22,056 nt of DNA from an uncultured Bacilli bacterium (GTDB taxonomy: Bacteria > Bacillota_I > Bacilli_A > RF39 > UBA660): assembly GCA_904502155.1 (NCBI GenBank), contig CAJGDV010000009.1:1-22056 (forward strand), given 5' to 3'. Within the stretch, counting starts at the first letter, position 1, and each line of letters starts with the position of its first letter. Of this stretch, positions 6,424 through 14,421 are shown in pieces. The notes under the pieces were generated by a model. The model was not told the DNA's origin. It saw nothing but the letters and a program-made list of their open reading frames with translations, and did no database searches. The position numbers and the translations under genes were made by a program.

Positions 6424-8528
6424 ATTTCTACCATTTCATATGCTTCAATTACGTCGCCTTCTTTAATATCAATAAAGTTTTCAATTGTAATTCCGCATTC
6501 TAATCCTTTTTTAACTTCTTTAACAGCATCTTTTCCTCTTTGTAATGAATTTACATTACCATCATAAATAACAACGCCATCTCTAATTATACGAGCTTTA
6601 GAATCTCTTTTAATTAATCCTTCTGTTATATATGATCCTGCAATAATTCCTACTTTTGAGAATCTAAATAATTGTCTTACTTCTGCTGTTCCTAAAGTTT
6701 TTTCTTCGAATTCTGGGTCAAGCATACCTTTCATAGCAGCTTCCATTTCTTCTACAGCTTTATAAATAATATCATAAAGTCTAATTTCTACACCATTTTC
6801 TTTAGCATAATCTTTAATTGAATTTGTTGGTCTAACATTAAATCCTATTAAGATAGCATTACTTGCTTTTGCAAGTACAATATCTCCTTCTGTAATTGCT
6901 CCAACAGTACTTCTAATTACTTTAACTTTAACATCTTCTACTTCAATTTTTTCTAAAGAATTTTTAACTGCTTCAGCAGAACCATTAACATCAGCTTTAA
7001 TAATAACTTTAATTTCTTTTGCTCCTTCTTGAATTTGAGCAAATAAATCATCTAATGATACTGCTTGTTGTGGTGCTTGTTTAGCTTGTTTAGCTTGAAT
7101 GCTTCTTTGTTCAGCTATTTTTCTTGCTTCTTTTTCTGATTCGAAAGCCATAAATTTATCACCTGCAGATGGTGTTTCATTTAATCCTGTAATTTCTACT
7201 GGCATAGATGGAATAGCTGATGTAATTTCAATACCTAAATCATTTTTAAGTGTTCTTACTTTACCTACAGCATGTCCAACTACAATTGGATCTCCTAATC
7301 TTAATGTTCCATTTTGAACTAAAACTGATACTACAGGTCCTAGTGATTTATCTAATCTTGATTCAATTACTGTACCCATAGCATATCTATTAGGATTAGC
7401 TTTATAATCTTCCATTTCAGATACTAATAAAATATTTTCAAGTAATTCATCGATTCCTTGACCTGTTTTAGCACTAATGTTAGTAACAATAGTGTCTCCA
7501 CCCCAAGATTCAGGTACTAATCCATATTCTGTTAATTCTGTTAAAACACGATCTGGATTTGCTTCAGGTTTATCAATTTTATTTACCGCAACTAAAATTG
7601 GAACTCCAGCTGCTTTAGCATGGTCAATTGCTTCTTTTGTTTGAGGCATTACACCATCATCAGCAGCAACGATAATAATAACTACGTCAGTAATTCCAGC
7701 TCCTCTAGCACGCATTTCAGTAAATGCAGCATGTCCTGGAGTATCAATAAATGTAATAATATCACCATTATGGTTTACTTGGTAAGCACTAATTGCTTGC
7801 GTAATTCCACCAGCTTCACCATCAGCTACATGAGCTTCACGGATTTTATCTAATAATGTTGTTTTACCATGGTCAACATGTCCCATAATTGTAACAACAG
7901 GTGGTCTTTTAACTAAATCTTTTTCATCTTCAACGATTTCTAAATTTTCAAAATTAGTAACATCTTGTGATGATTCATTTTTTAATTCCTTACCATAATC
8001 TATTACTAGAAGTTCTGCTTTTTCATAGTCAAGTGAATTATTTAATGTAGCCATTACACCTAAATTAAATAATTTTCTAACTAATTCAGTTCCATTAACT
8101 CCTATTTCTTTTGCTAATTCTGCTACTGTCATATTTTCTTTATATAATACAACATTATCCCCAACAACAGCTTTATTAGAAACTAGTTTTTCTTTATTTT
8201 TATACATTTCTTTTTTCTTATTAGCAAATTCTTTTTTCTTATTTACTTTAATATCTTGTTTTTTCTTAAGTTTTTGTACTTTTTTAACGTTGTCATGATC
8301 AATTTTTTGATTTGATACTACTACTTCTACTGTTTCATTTTCAATAAATTCTTCTTCGTTAAAATCATTTGCATCATCATTTTGGAAGGCATTATCTAAT
8401 AAAGTAATTCCTTCATCATCTAGTAGGTCGTCTTCTAAATTAGCATCAATTCCTAATTCCTTACATTTTTTTAGTACTGTACTAACTTCTTTATTCATGT
8501 CTAGTGCATATTCTAAAACACTCATCAT
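6414..8528 (-). CDS. infB: Translation initiation factor IF-2
   Basis: IF2 is the GTPase that brings fMet-tRNA to the 30S subunit and drives subunit joining. The 704-residue product has a short N-terminal helix, an acidic stretch, a lysine-rich linker (about 80-120) and an IF2N domain (about 130-180, MTVAELAKEIG). The G domain follows, with GHVDHGKT (216-223), DTPGHAAF, NKID and SAKTGQGI, then the beta-barrel domains II, III and the fMet-tRNA-binding C-terminal domain. The length is normal for Gram-positives. I start at the first of two tandem ATGs because GAGGTG is best spaced for it; an upstream GTG is part of the ribosome binding site itself. It follows ylxR closely, and the usual rplGB/ylxQ gene is missing from between them. 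Confidence 0.98.
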   Translation of the reverse strand: MMSVLEYALDMNKEVSTVLKKCKELGIDANLEDDLLDDEGITLLDNAFQNDDANDFNEEEFIENETVEVVVSNQKIDHDNVKKVQKLKKKQDIKVNKKKEFANKKKEMYKNKEKLVSNKAVVGDNVVLYKENMTVAELAKEIGVNGTELVRKLFNLGVMATLNNSLDYEKAELLVIDYGKELKNESSQDVTNFENLEIVEDEKDLVKRPPVVTIMGHVDHGKTTLLDKIREAHVADGEAGGITQAISAYQVNHNGDIITFIDTPGHAAFTEMRARGAGITDVVIIIVAADDGVMPQTKEAIDHAKAAGVPILVAVNKIDKPEANPDRVLTELTEYGLVPESWGGDTIVTNISAKTGQGIDELLENILLVSEMEDYKANPNRYAMGTVIESRLDKSLGPVVSVLVQNGTLRLGDPIVVGHAVGKVRTLKNDLGIEITSAIPSMPVEITGLNETPSAGDKFMAFESEKEARKIAEQRSIQAKQAKQAPQQAVSLDDLFAQIQEGAKEIKVIIKADVNGSAEAVKNSLEKIEVEDVKVKVIRSTVGAITEGDIVLAKASNAILIGFNVRPTNSIKDYAKENGVEIRLYDIIYKAVEEMEAAMKGMLDPEFEEKTLGTAEVRQLFRFSKVGIIAGSYITEGLIKRDSKARIIRDGVVIYDGNVNSLQRGKDAVKEVKKGLECGITIENFIDIKEGDVIEAYEMVEIKR

Positions 8529-8544
8529 AAATAACACCTCTATT

Positions 8545-8799
8545 CTATATTAGTTTTTTTAAATCTTCGTATACATGTGCAGGTACAACTACTTCAAGGT
8601 GTCTATCTAATGCTTTTGATTTTTCGGCTTTATTAAAAGTCTCTAAATCTTTTTTTAAATAAGCTCCTCTTCCGTTAGCTTTACCTGTTTCATCAATTAT
8701 TACTTCCCCTTCTGGAGTTCTTACAACTCTTATTAATTCTTTTTTTGGTAATTTTTCTCTTGTTATTACACAAGTTCTACATGGTACTTTTTTAATCAT
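8545..8799 (-). CDS. ylxR: YlxR/RnpM family RNA-binding protein
   Basis: An 84-residue protein typical of the DUF448/YlxR family, always found between nusA and infB in Gram-positives. Visible hallmarks are PCRTCVITREKLPKKELIRVV at the start, where two Cys and basic residues cluster, and the GRGAYL loop (about 44-49), followed by a basic helix (KAEKSKALDRHL). In B. subtilis the homologue is reported to bind RNase P RNA and lower its activity (RnpM). The RNase P RNA gene is also in this window at 15522-15876. The gene sits 9 nt after nusA and a few nt before infB, so it should be translated from the same mRNA. Confidence 0.95.
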   Translation of the reverse strand: MIKKVPCRTCVITREKLPKKELIRVVRTPEGEVIIDETGKANGRGAYLKKDLETFNKAEKSKALDRHLEVVVPAHVYEDLKKLI

Positions 8800-8808
8800 T
8801 TTATCACC

Positions 8809-9888
8809 TTATTCAACTACTAAATTAATTCCTAATTCTTTAGCTTGTGCTTCAGTTTTAACATCAATTTTATATTTTGTTAATCTAGATGCTAATTTAA
8901 CATTTAATCCTTTTTTACCAATTGCTAATGATAAATTTTCTTGGTCAACAATTACTAAAGCTTCTTTAGCTTTTTCATCAGTTATAAATACATTAACATT
9001 TTTAGCAGGACTTAATGCATTTTCAATGTATTTTTTAGGTTCTTTATCAAATGGAATAATATCAATTTTTTCTCCTGCAAGTTCATTTAAAATATTTGCA
9101 ATACGGCTTCCTTTTTCACCGATACAACTTCCTACTGCATCAATGTTTTCATCTTCACTTGAAACAGATATTTTAGTTCTATTTCCAGCTTCTCTAGCTA
9201 CACTTTGTACTAATACTAACCCTTCATTAATTTCAGGAATTTCAAGTTCGAATAATCTTTTAACAAATCCATAATGACTTCTTGAAAGTAAAATAAGAGG
9301 CCCTTTAGAGTTGTTATCAACTTTAGTAATATATACTTTAATACTTGAACCCATTTTAATAGTTTCTCCTGGAATAATTTCAGTTTTTGGTAAAATTCCT
9401 TGAGTTTTACCTAAATTAATATAGTAATTTCTAACATCTTCCATTTCTACAGATCCTGTAACCATTTCATCTTGTTTATCGTTATATTCATCGATGATTA
9501 CATTTCTTTCTGCTTCTCTAATTTTTTGTACAACTACTTGTTTTGCAGTTGCAGCTGCTACGCGTCCGAAATCATCTGGTGTAATTTCAGTATAAATTTT
9601 TTCTCCAACTTGTATTTCAGGATGTGTTTCTCTAGCTTCTTCTAATGAAATTTCTAATTCTGGATCTAATCCTTCTTCTTCATCAAATTCTACTACTTCT
9701 AAGTATGACAATACTTTTATTTCTCCTGTTAGTCTATCAATTTTTACTTCAACATTTTCTAGCGAGTTAAAATTTCTTTTATATGCACTTTTAAGTGCTA
9801 ATTCCATTGCTTCATAAATAACGTCTTCATTAATTCCTTTTTCTTTTACTACTAATTTAACAGCATTTAAGAATTCTTTGTTATTCAT
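8809..9888 (-). CDS. nusA: Transcription termination/antitermination factor NusA
   Basis: NusA binds RNA polymerase and promotes pausing, intrinsic termination and antitermination. The 359-residue product has the Gram-positive layout: an N-terminal polymerase-binding domain (1 to about 125, ending RVAAATAKQVVVQKIREAE), an S1 domain (about 130-200), and two KH domains (about 230-345, with GSCIGEKGSRI and LAIGKKGLNVKLA as the GxxG loops). It lacks the acidic C-terminal repeats of proteobacterial NusA, as expected. Its start codon overlaps the rimP stop by one base (TAATG), which implies translational coupling. A hairpin in the operon leader (10166-10187) could be a target for NusA autoregulation. 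Confidence 0.98.
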   Translation of the reverse strand: MNNKEFLNAVKLVVKEKGINEDVIYEAMELALKSAYKRNFNSLENVEVKIDRLTGEIKVLSYLEVVEFDEEEGLDPELEISLEEARETHPEIQVGEKIYTEITPDDFGRVAAATAKQVVVQKIREAERNVIIDEYNDKQDEMVTGSVEMEDVRNYYINLGKTQGILPKTEIIPGETIKMGSSIKVYITKVDNNSKGPLILLSRSHYGFVKRLFELEIPEINEGLVLVQSVAREAGNRTKISVSSEDENIDAVGSCIGEKGSRIANILNELAGEKIDIIPFDKEPKKYIENALSPAKNVNVFITDEKAKEALVIVDQENLSLAIGKKGLNVKLASRLTKYKIDVKTEAQAKELGINLVVE

Positions 9889-10142
9889 TATTCTCTTCCT
9901 TTCTCTTTAGAACATACATCTAACATATATTGTTCTTTAATTGGATCATTTTTATCTAAAATAGGATTTATTGCATGATATACTTTAAGGCAATCATCAA
10001 CGTTAATATATCCTTCTTTATCAATTATAATTCTTAAAAATTGTACTCCGCCTTCTTTTACATATACAACTTCATCTAAAATATAATTGTTTTTATTAAT
10101 TTCTTCTTCGATTAATTCACGAATTTTATCTTCAATTTTCAT
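9888..10142 (-). CDS. rimP: Ribosome maturation factor RimP, N-terminal domain only
   Basis: RimP helps early assembly of the 30S subunit, normally with an N-terminal alpha/beta domain and a C-terminal SH3-like domain totalling about 150 residues. This one has only 84 residues. They fit the N-terminal domain: VQFLRIIIDKEGYINVDDCLKV, then AINPILD and YMLDVCS, where the family has the LEVSSPG turn before the second domain. The protein stops just there, and nusA begins on the next base, so there is no room for a frameshifted second domain. I start at the ATG after GGAGGT; an ATG four codons upstream is part of the ribosome-binding segment. It is first in the nusA-infB transcription unit. Confidence 0.85.
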   Translation of the reverse strand: MKIEDKIRELIEEEINKNNYILDEVVYVKEGGVQFLRIIIDKEGYINVDDCLKVYHAINPILDKNDPIKEQYMLDVCSKEKGRE

Positions 10143-10165
10143 AAATACCTCCATATTACATTAAA

Positions 10166-10187
10166 GAGCAGGGACGAATCCCTACTC
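10166..10187 (-). promoter_or_regulatory. Hairpin in the leader of the rimP-nusA-ylxR-infB operon
   Basis: A 9-bp stem (10179-10187 with 10166-10174, one G-U pair) closed by a TTCG loop sits about 24 nt before the rimP start codon and downstream of the probable promoter. It is G+C-rich compared with this genome and is followed on the minus strand by an interrupted T-run (CTCTTTAATG). This is what a weak, NusA-dependent terminator would look like. It could alternatively be a simple stability hairpin. Confidence 0.6.
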
Positions 10188-10214
10188 TCCTTTCTTTTTC
10201 TTGCAGCTACAAAC

Positions 10215-10223
10215 ATTATAACA
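10215..10223 (-). promoter_or_regulatory. Extended -10 promoter of the rimP-nusA operon
   Basis: TGTTATAAT on the minus strand (TATAAT at 10215-10220), with only a poor -35 upstream. It predicts a leader of roughly 65 nt containing the hairpin, longer than most leaders in this window. Confidence 0.5.
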
Positions 10224-10271
10224 TAATATAATGTAAAAATAAAGAAAAAACTATTTAAATACCTTAATTTT

Positions 10272-10280
10272 TGATATAAT
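10272..10280 (+). promoter_or_regulatory. Extended -10 promoter of the CPBP protease gene
   Basis: TGATATAAT (TATAAT at 10275-10280) lies 6 nt from the GGTGAT ribosome binding site (10287-10292). No consensus -35 is seen. It is divergent from the nusA operon promoter. Confidence 0.6.
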
Positions 10281-10295
10281 TATATTGGTGATAGA

Positions 10296-10985
10296 ATGAA
10301 AAGAGATAATATTTTAGGTTTAAAAGGTATTTTTTGTTTTATTTTATGGTTTATTAGTACTAATTATTCAGGATTACCTTTTCAAATTCTTGGTGTGGAT
10401 ACTAATGATATTCCTATTTTAATAAAACAATTATATACAATAATTATTGAACTTTGCGTTATTATTGTTGTAATTTTAATGTTTAAAGATCAATTAGCTA
10501 TTATGATAAAAGATTTTAAAAAGAATAATTTAGTATACTTTAAAAAATATTTTAAATGTTGGTTTTTGATACTTGCTTTAATGATGATTAGTAATGCTAT
10601 TATACTATTGTTAGATCCTAGTAGTACTGCTAATAATCAAGATATGGTTAATGAATTATTTAAAGAATATCCGATATATACATTTATACTTTCTGTATTA
10701 TTAGCACCTATAATAGAAGAATTTATTTTTAGATTAAGTTTTTATAATGTTTTTAAAAATAAATATTTATTTATATTATTATCAGGATTAATGTTTGGAG
10801 CTTTCCATGTTATAGGTTCATACGATAGTGCTATTGATTTACTTTATATAATTCCTTATTCAATACCAGGTATAGTATTTGCATCAATTATGTATAAAAC
10901 TAAAAATATTTGTTTTCCAGTCTTTTTACATTTTGTACATAATGGTTTGATAACAAGTTTAAATATTTTATTAATGTTAATATAA
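10296..10985 (+). CDS. CPBP-family intramembrane metalloprotease (CAAX-protease-like)
   Basis: The 229-residue membrane protein has several hydrophobic segments (about 10-22, 44-62, 89-107, 127-142, 156-172, 184-200 and the C-terminus). It carries all three CPBP/Abi motifs: EE-x3-R at 141-146 (EEFIFR), F-x3-H at 167-171 (FGAFH) and H-x3-N at 212-216 (HFVHN). These residues form the glutamate/histidine active site inside the membrane. In bacteria the family includes putative bacteriocin-immunity and processing proteases; the substrate here is unknown. It is the only plus-strand gene in the first 16 kb and is a single-gene unit, divergent from rimP and convergent with the next gene through a shared terminator. 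Confidence 0.9.
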   Translation: MKRDNILGLKGIFCFILWFISTNYSGLPFQILGVDTNDIPILIKQLYTIIIELCVIIVVILMFKDQLAIMIKDFKKNNLVYFKKYFKCWFLILALMMISNAIILLLDPSSTANNQDMVNELFKEYPIYTFILSVLLAPIIEEFIFRLSFYNVFKNKYLFILLSGLMFGAFHVIGSYDSAIDLLYIIPYSIPGIVFASIMYKTKNICFPVFLHFVHNGLITSLNILLMLI

Positions 10986-11015
10986 AAAAATACACTAAAA
11001 TTAGTGTATTTTTTT
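10984..11015. terminator. Bidirectional terminator between convergent genes
   Basis: The stem TACACTA/TAGTGTA (10991-10997 with 11002-11008) is flanked by a run of A on the left and a run of T on the right, so it can end transcription in both directions. The stops of both genes touch it. Confidence 0.85.
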
Positions 11016-11289
11016 AATTTGTTACATTTATATTTCCATATTCATGAGAAATATTACCAGTTATAAAATTTTGACCTTCAGTTTTAGAACCAGTAATACT
11101 AGACCAATCAAAACTTCTTCCTGTTTTATTAACTATTGTTGCTAGTGATTGGTTACCTCTATTTCTTTTATTAATTCCTTCTTTTTCAATTATTTCAAAA
11201 GTTGATGGAATAGTTATAGATGTTAAATATTCAGCATCTTCTAATTTAACAGTACTATAAGTAAATCTAGTTGTAAACCCTTTTTTCAT
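11014..11289 (-). CDS. Small unknown protein beginning MKKGFT
   Basis: I do not recognise this 91-residue product. It is rich in Thr, Ser, Asn and Ile, has no membrane segment or cysteine, and its alternation of polar and hydrophobic residues suggests beta structure. The first six residues, MKKGFT, equal the leader of a type IV prepilin (compare DKKGFT in the prepilin at 1638-3107), but the hydrophobic LIELL helix that should follow is absent. It could be a prepilin remnant with the helix lost, or chance. A strong AGGAGG 7 nt upstream of the ATG argues for translation. It follows rny after a terminator and shares a bidirectional terminator with the protease gene. Confidence 0.65.
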   Translation of the reverse strand: MKKGFTTRFTYSTVKLEDAEYLTSITIPSTFEIIEKEGINKRNRGNQSLATIVNKTGRSFDWSSITGSKTEGQNFITGNISHEYGNINVTN

Positions 11290-11315
11290 CCTACTACCTC
11301 CTATTATTAAAACAT

Positions 11316-11342
11316 AAAAAAAGAAGCTTTATTTAGCTTCTT
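11316..11342 (-). terminator. Intrinsic terminator after rny
   Basis: An 8-bp stem AAGAAGCT/AGCTTCTT (11335-11342 with 11321-11328) with a 6-nt loop, then seven T residues on the minus strand. The rny TAA stop is in the loop. Confidence 0.75.
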
Positions 11343-12882
11343 CTGTTGCTCTTGTTTCTCTTATTACAGTAACTTTAATAGTTCCTGGATATTGTAATTT
11401 GTTTTCAATTTCTTCCTTAATATCTCTAGCCACTTTAAAGCTTCCAAGATCATCGATTTCATCAGGTTTTACGATTACACGAAGTTCACGTCCTGCTTGA
11501 ACAGCAAATGTACTTTGAACTCCTGGCATATTGCTTGCAATAGCTTCTAAATCTTGTAATCTTTTAACATAATTTTCTAATGAATCATTTCTTGCTCCTG
11601 GGCGTGATGCTGAAAGTGCATCAGCAATAGCTACAAGTACTGAAATAACACAATTTGCTTCTTTATTACCATGATGTGATTCAATAGCATTAATAACAAT
11701 TTTATTTTCTTTATATTTTGTTGCTATATCAGAACCAATATCAACATGACTTCCTTCAATTTCATGATCAATTGCTTTTCCTATATCATGTAATAAACCT
11801 GCTCTTTTAGCAAGGGCTACATTTTCACCTAATTCACTTGCAAGGATTCCTGCTAAGTGTGCAACTTCGATTGAATGTTGTAATGCATTTTGACCATAAC
11901 TAGTTCTAAAATGTAATTTTCCTAATAATGAAACTAACTCAGGATCAACTTTAGTAATTCCAAGTTCAAATAATGCTTCATTACCAAATTCAAGAATTTT
12001 AGCATTCATTTCTTTTACAGTCTTGTCATATATTTCTTCAATACGTGCTGGATGGATACGTCCATCTTTAATTAATGTATCAATTGTAATTCTTGCGATT
12101 TCTCTTCTAAGTGGATCAAATGAAGAAACTACAATAGCTTCTGGTGTATCATCAATAATTAAATCAACACCTGTAACTGATTCTATTGTTCTAATATTTC
12201 TACCTTCTCTACCGATGATTCTTCCCTTCATATCATCGTTAGGTAAAGTTACTACTGTTACTGTTTGTTCGTTTGCAACATCACTAGCATATTTTTGCAT
12301 AGATGAAACTAACATTGATTTAGCTTTTTTATCAGCTTCAAGTTTAGCTTCAGCTTCTTGGTCTTTAATATATGCTGCAATTTCTAAACTCATCATGTCT
12401 TCAACTTTTTTCATAACAAGATCTCTAGCCTCAGCTGCTGTAAATCCTGCAATTTTTTCAAGTAAAGTGATTTGTTCTTTTTTGATTTCTTCCACTTTTT
12501 CTTGTTCTTTTTGAATGTCTCTTTGTTTATTAATTATATTATTTTCTTTTTCTTCAAGCATTAATTCTCTATTTTGAAGAGTTTGATCTCTTCTATCCAT
12601 ACTTGATTCTCTTGCTAATAATCTTTCTTCTTGTTCTTTTACTTCAGCTTTTTTCTCTTTGATAGCTTTGTCAGTTTCGACTTTTAATTTATGTGCTTCT
12701 TCTTTAGCTTCTAATAAATAATCTCTTTTAATTTTATCAGCATCTTTACGTGCTTTCTCAAGCATAGTATCAATTTTACTACTAACTTTAATTCCTCTAA
12801 TATAATTAACAACAATAAATACTATTGTTCCAAAAAAAGTTCCAATTAAAACAAGTAAAATGGAGTAAACTACATCGTTCAT
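11329..12882 (-). CDS. rny: Ribonuclease Y
   Basis: RNase Y is the membrane-anchored endoribonuclease that starts mRNA decay in many Gram-positives. The 517-residue product has the full architecture: an N-terminal membrane helix (about 3-26), a long coiled coil rich in Lys/Glu (about 35-190), a KH domain with IIGREGRNI (222-230), and an HD domain with the HD pair at His365-Asp366 (LLHDIGKA). IESHHGN follows and may supply further metal ligands. The length is that of the B. subtilis protein. I start at the ATG after GGAGGT and not at the one four codons earlier. It has a near-consensus promoter (12936-12964) and its own terminator, so it is transcribed separately from recA. Confidence 0.97.
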   Translation of the reverse strand: MNDVVYSILLVLIGTFFGTIVFIVVNYIRGIKVSSKIDTMLEKARKDADKIKRDYLLEAKEEAHKLKVETDKAIKEKKAEVKEQEERLLARESSMDRRDQTLQNRELMLEEKENNIINKQRDIQKEQEKVEEIKKEQITLLEKIAGFTAAEARDLVMKKVEDMMSLEIAAYIKDQEAEAKLEADKKAKSMLVSSMQKYASDVANEQTVTVVTLPNDDMKGRIIGREGRNIRTIESVTGVDLIIDDTPEAIVVSSFDPLRREIARITIDTLIKDGRIHPARIEEIYDKTVKEMNAKILEFGNEALFELGITKVDPELVSLLGKLHFRTSYGQNALQHSIEVAHLAGILASELGENVALAKRAGLLHDIGKAIDHEIEGSHVDIGSDIATKYKENKIVINAIESHHGNKEANCVISVLVAIADALSASRPGARNDSLENYVKRLQDLEAIASNMPGVQSTFAVQAGRELRVIVKPDEIDDLGSFKVARDIKEEIENKLQYPGTIKVTVIRETRATEEAK

Positions 12883-12935
12883 AAATACCTCCATCTTCTG
12901 TTTTTTTTAAGCAAAATAAAATTTCACCTAACTCT

Positions 12936-12964
12936 ATTTTAATATGGATATAATAATAAGTCAA
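12936..12964 (-). promoter_or_regulatory. Sigma-A-type promoter for rny
   Basis: TTGACT (12959-12964), an exact 17-nt spacer and TAAAAT (12936-12941) on the minus strand. It predicts a leader of about 45 nt. Confidence 0.75.
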
Positions 12965-12985
12965 GAAGTGAAAAATCTTAAAAAG

Positions 12986-13009
12986 AAAAAAACTAGTATA
13001 AAACTAGTT
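12986..13009 (-). terminator. Intrinsic terminator after the TM2 gene
   Basis: A 7-bp stem AACTAGT/ACTAGTT (13003-13009 with 12991-12997) with a 5-nt loop, then a T-run on the minus strand. The TAG stop (13004-13006) is in the stem. Confidence 0.8.
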
Positions 13010-13285
13010 ATTCTCAACATTCATAATTCCTGTAAGAATTAATATACCTTCTACTATTCCAACAATACCAGCAGCACCTGATGAACATAGAGTAATTACA
13101 ATTTGCATAATACCTTTCTTTTTATCTCCTAAATAAAAATTATGTATTCCTAATGGTCCTAAGAAAAGACCTAACATGCCAGCAGTTACTCTTTTTTTAT
13201 CTTTTTTTAATTGATAGCCGCAATTTGAACAATAGCCATCATCATTTTTAATGGCAGTTCCACATTTTGAACAAAAATTACCCAT
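13004..13285 (-). CDS. Zinc-ribbon and TM2-domain membrane protein
   Basis: The 93-residue product begins with a zinc ribbon (Cys5, Cys8, Cys19, Cys22: FCSKCG and YCSNCG). A TM2 domain follows: two membrane helices around the typical GPLGIHNFYLGDKKKGI segment (about 42-58), and a second helix near 70-85. Proteins of this shape are common in Bacillota and have no agreed function. It sits between recA and rny, where B. subtilis has pbpX. Its AGGAGG is preceded by TGATATAAT (TATAAT at 13305-13310), so it probably has its own promoter just after the recA stop. Confidence 0.88.
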   Translation of the reverse strand: MGNFCSKCGTAIKNDDGYCSNCGYQLKKDKKRVTAGMLGLFLGPLGIHNFYLGDKKKGIMQIVITLCSSGAAGIVGIVEGILILTGIMNVENN

Positions 13286-13298
13286 CTAACTACCTCCT

Positions 13299-13316
13299 AT
13301 GATAATTATATCATAT
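13299..13316 (-). promoter_or_regulatory. Hairpin plus extended -10 between recA and the TM2 gene
   Basis: A 7-bp inverted repeat TATGATA/TATCATA (13299-13305 with 13310-13316) contains the extended -10 TGATATAAT on the minus strand (TATAAT at 13305-13310), 6 nt upstream of AGGAGG (13293-13298). It has no T-run, so it is more likely a promoter than a terminator. recA therefore lacks an obvious terminator of its own and may read through. Confidence 0.5.
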
Positions 13317-14333
13317 TTATTTTATTTCTTTATTTTCTTTTTTTTCAATATTATAGTATTTTCTTACATTAATATATATTTCATCTTTTAATTTAGGATT
13401 TTTCCTAAATAATTCTTTTACATTTTCTTTACCTTGACCTATTTTTTCACCTTTGTATGAATACCATGCTCCAGATTTATCAACAATGCCTGCATTAACT
13501 GCTAAATCAACTAATTCACCTTCCATTGATACTCCTTCACCATACATAATATCTACCATACAACTTTTAAATGGTGGTGCCATTTTATTTTTTACAACTT
13601 TTATAGTTGTTTTATTACCAATTATGTCTGTTCCTAATTTAATTTGCTCACTTCTTCTTATATCAAGTCTAATAGATGAATAAAATTTAAGTGCTCTTCC
13701 TCCAGGTGTTACTTCAGGATTTCCAAACATAACACCTACTTTTTCACGTAATTGGTTTATAAATATAGCAATTGTATTTGTTTTATTTATTATTCCAGAT
13801 AATTTTCTTAATGCTTGACTCATAAGTCTTGCTTGTAGTCCAACATGGGAATCTCCCATTTCACCTTCAATTTCAGCTTGTGGTACTAATGCGGCTACTG
13901 AGTCTATAACAATAATATTAATAGCCCCACTTCTAACTAATGCTTCACAAATTTCTAAAGCTTGTTCACCATTATCAGGTTGTGATAATAATAATTCATT
14001 TATATCTACTCCTAATTTAGAAGCATAATTCGGATCTAAGGAATGTTCAGCATCAATAAAAGCTGCTCTTCCCCCTTGTTTTTGTACTTCAGCAATAGCA
14101 TGAAGTGCAAATGTTGTTTTACCACTTGATTCTGGACCATATATTTCAATTATTCTTCCTTTAGGATATCCACCTATACCTAAAGCAATATCGAGGCTTA
14201 GAGACCCTGTAGAAACAACATCAATTTCGTTTCTAGCACTATCTCCTAATTTCATAACAGAACCTTTTCCAAATTGTTTTTCTATTTCAAGTAACACAGA
14301 TTCTAATACTTTATCGTCTTTTTCTTTTGCCAT
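13317..14333 (-). CDS. recA: Recombinase RecA
   Basis: RecA forms filaments on single-stranded DNA, drives strand exchange and triggers the SOS response. The 338-residue product has the whole core: Walker A GPESSGKT (66-73), a Walker B strand (IIVIDSVAALVPQ), the loop L1 region (EGEMGDSHVGLQARLMSQALRK follows in order) and loop L2 with FINQLREKVGVMFGNPE. The C-terminal domain ends in a short Lys/Glu tail. The ATG has AGGAGG upstream. I find no Gram-positive LexA box (CGAAC-N4-GTTCG) upstream, so SOS control is not evident here. It lies between pgsA and the TM2 gene; cinA, which separates pgsA and recA in B. subtilis, is missing. Confidence 0.98.
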   Translation of the reverse strand: MAKEKDDKVLESVLLEIEKQFGKGSVMKLGDSARNEIDVVSTGSLSLDIALGIGGYPKGRIIEIYGPESSGKTTFALHAIAEVQKQGGRAAFIDAEHSLDPNYASKLGVDINELLLSQPDNGEQALEICEALVRSGAINIIVIDSVAALVPQAEIEGEMGDSHVGLQARLMSQALRKLSGIINKTNTIAIFINQLREKVGVMFGNPEVTPGGRALKFYSSIRLDIRRSEQIKLGTDIIGNKTTIKVVKNKMAPPFKSCMVDIMYGEGVSMEGELVDLAVNAGIVDKSGAWYSYKGEKIGQGKENVKELFRKNPKLKDEIYINVRKYYNIEKKENKEIK

Positions 14334-14393
14334 AATTTTTCCTCCTATAATTGATCCCTACTTATATAATATAACAAAAATATAAAAAAATCC

Positions 14394-14421
14394 TACAAAA
14401 AAAGAGTAAAAATTACTCTTT
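14394..14421 (-). terminator. Intrinsic terminator after pgsA
   Basis: A 9-bp stem AAAGAGTAA/TTACTCTTT (14413-14421 with 14401-14409) with a 3-nt loop, then T residues on the minus strand. The pgsA TAA stop (14413-14415) is in the stem. Confidence 0.8.

Noticed and set aside
10143..10154. Earlier ATG (M-E-V-F) as the start of rimP, and the same for rny at 12894
   Set aside because: The codons are the ribosome binding site of the next ATG and have no site of their own upstream.
13299..13316. Hairpin after recA as a terminator
   Set aside because: It lacks a T-run and is A+T-only apart from one G-C pair; it fits a promoter better.
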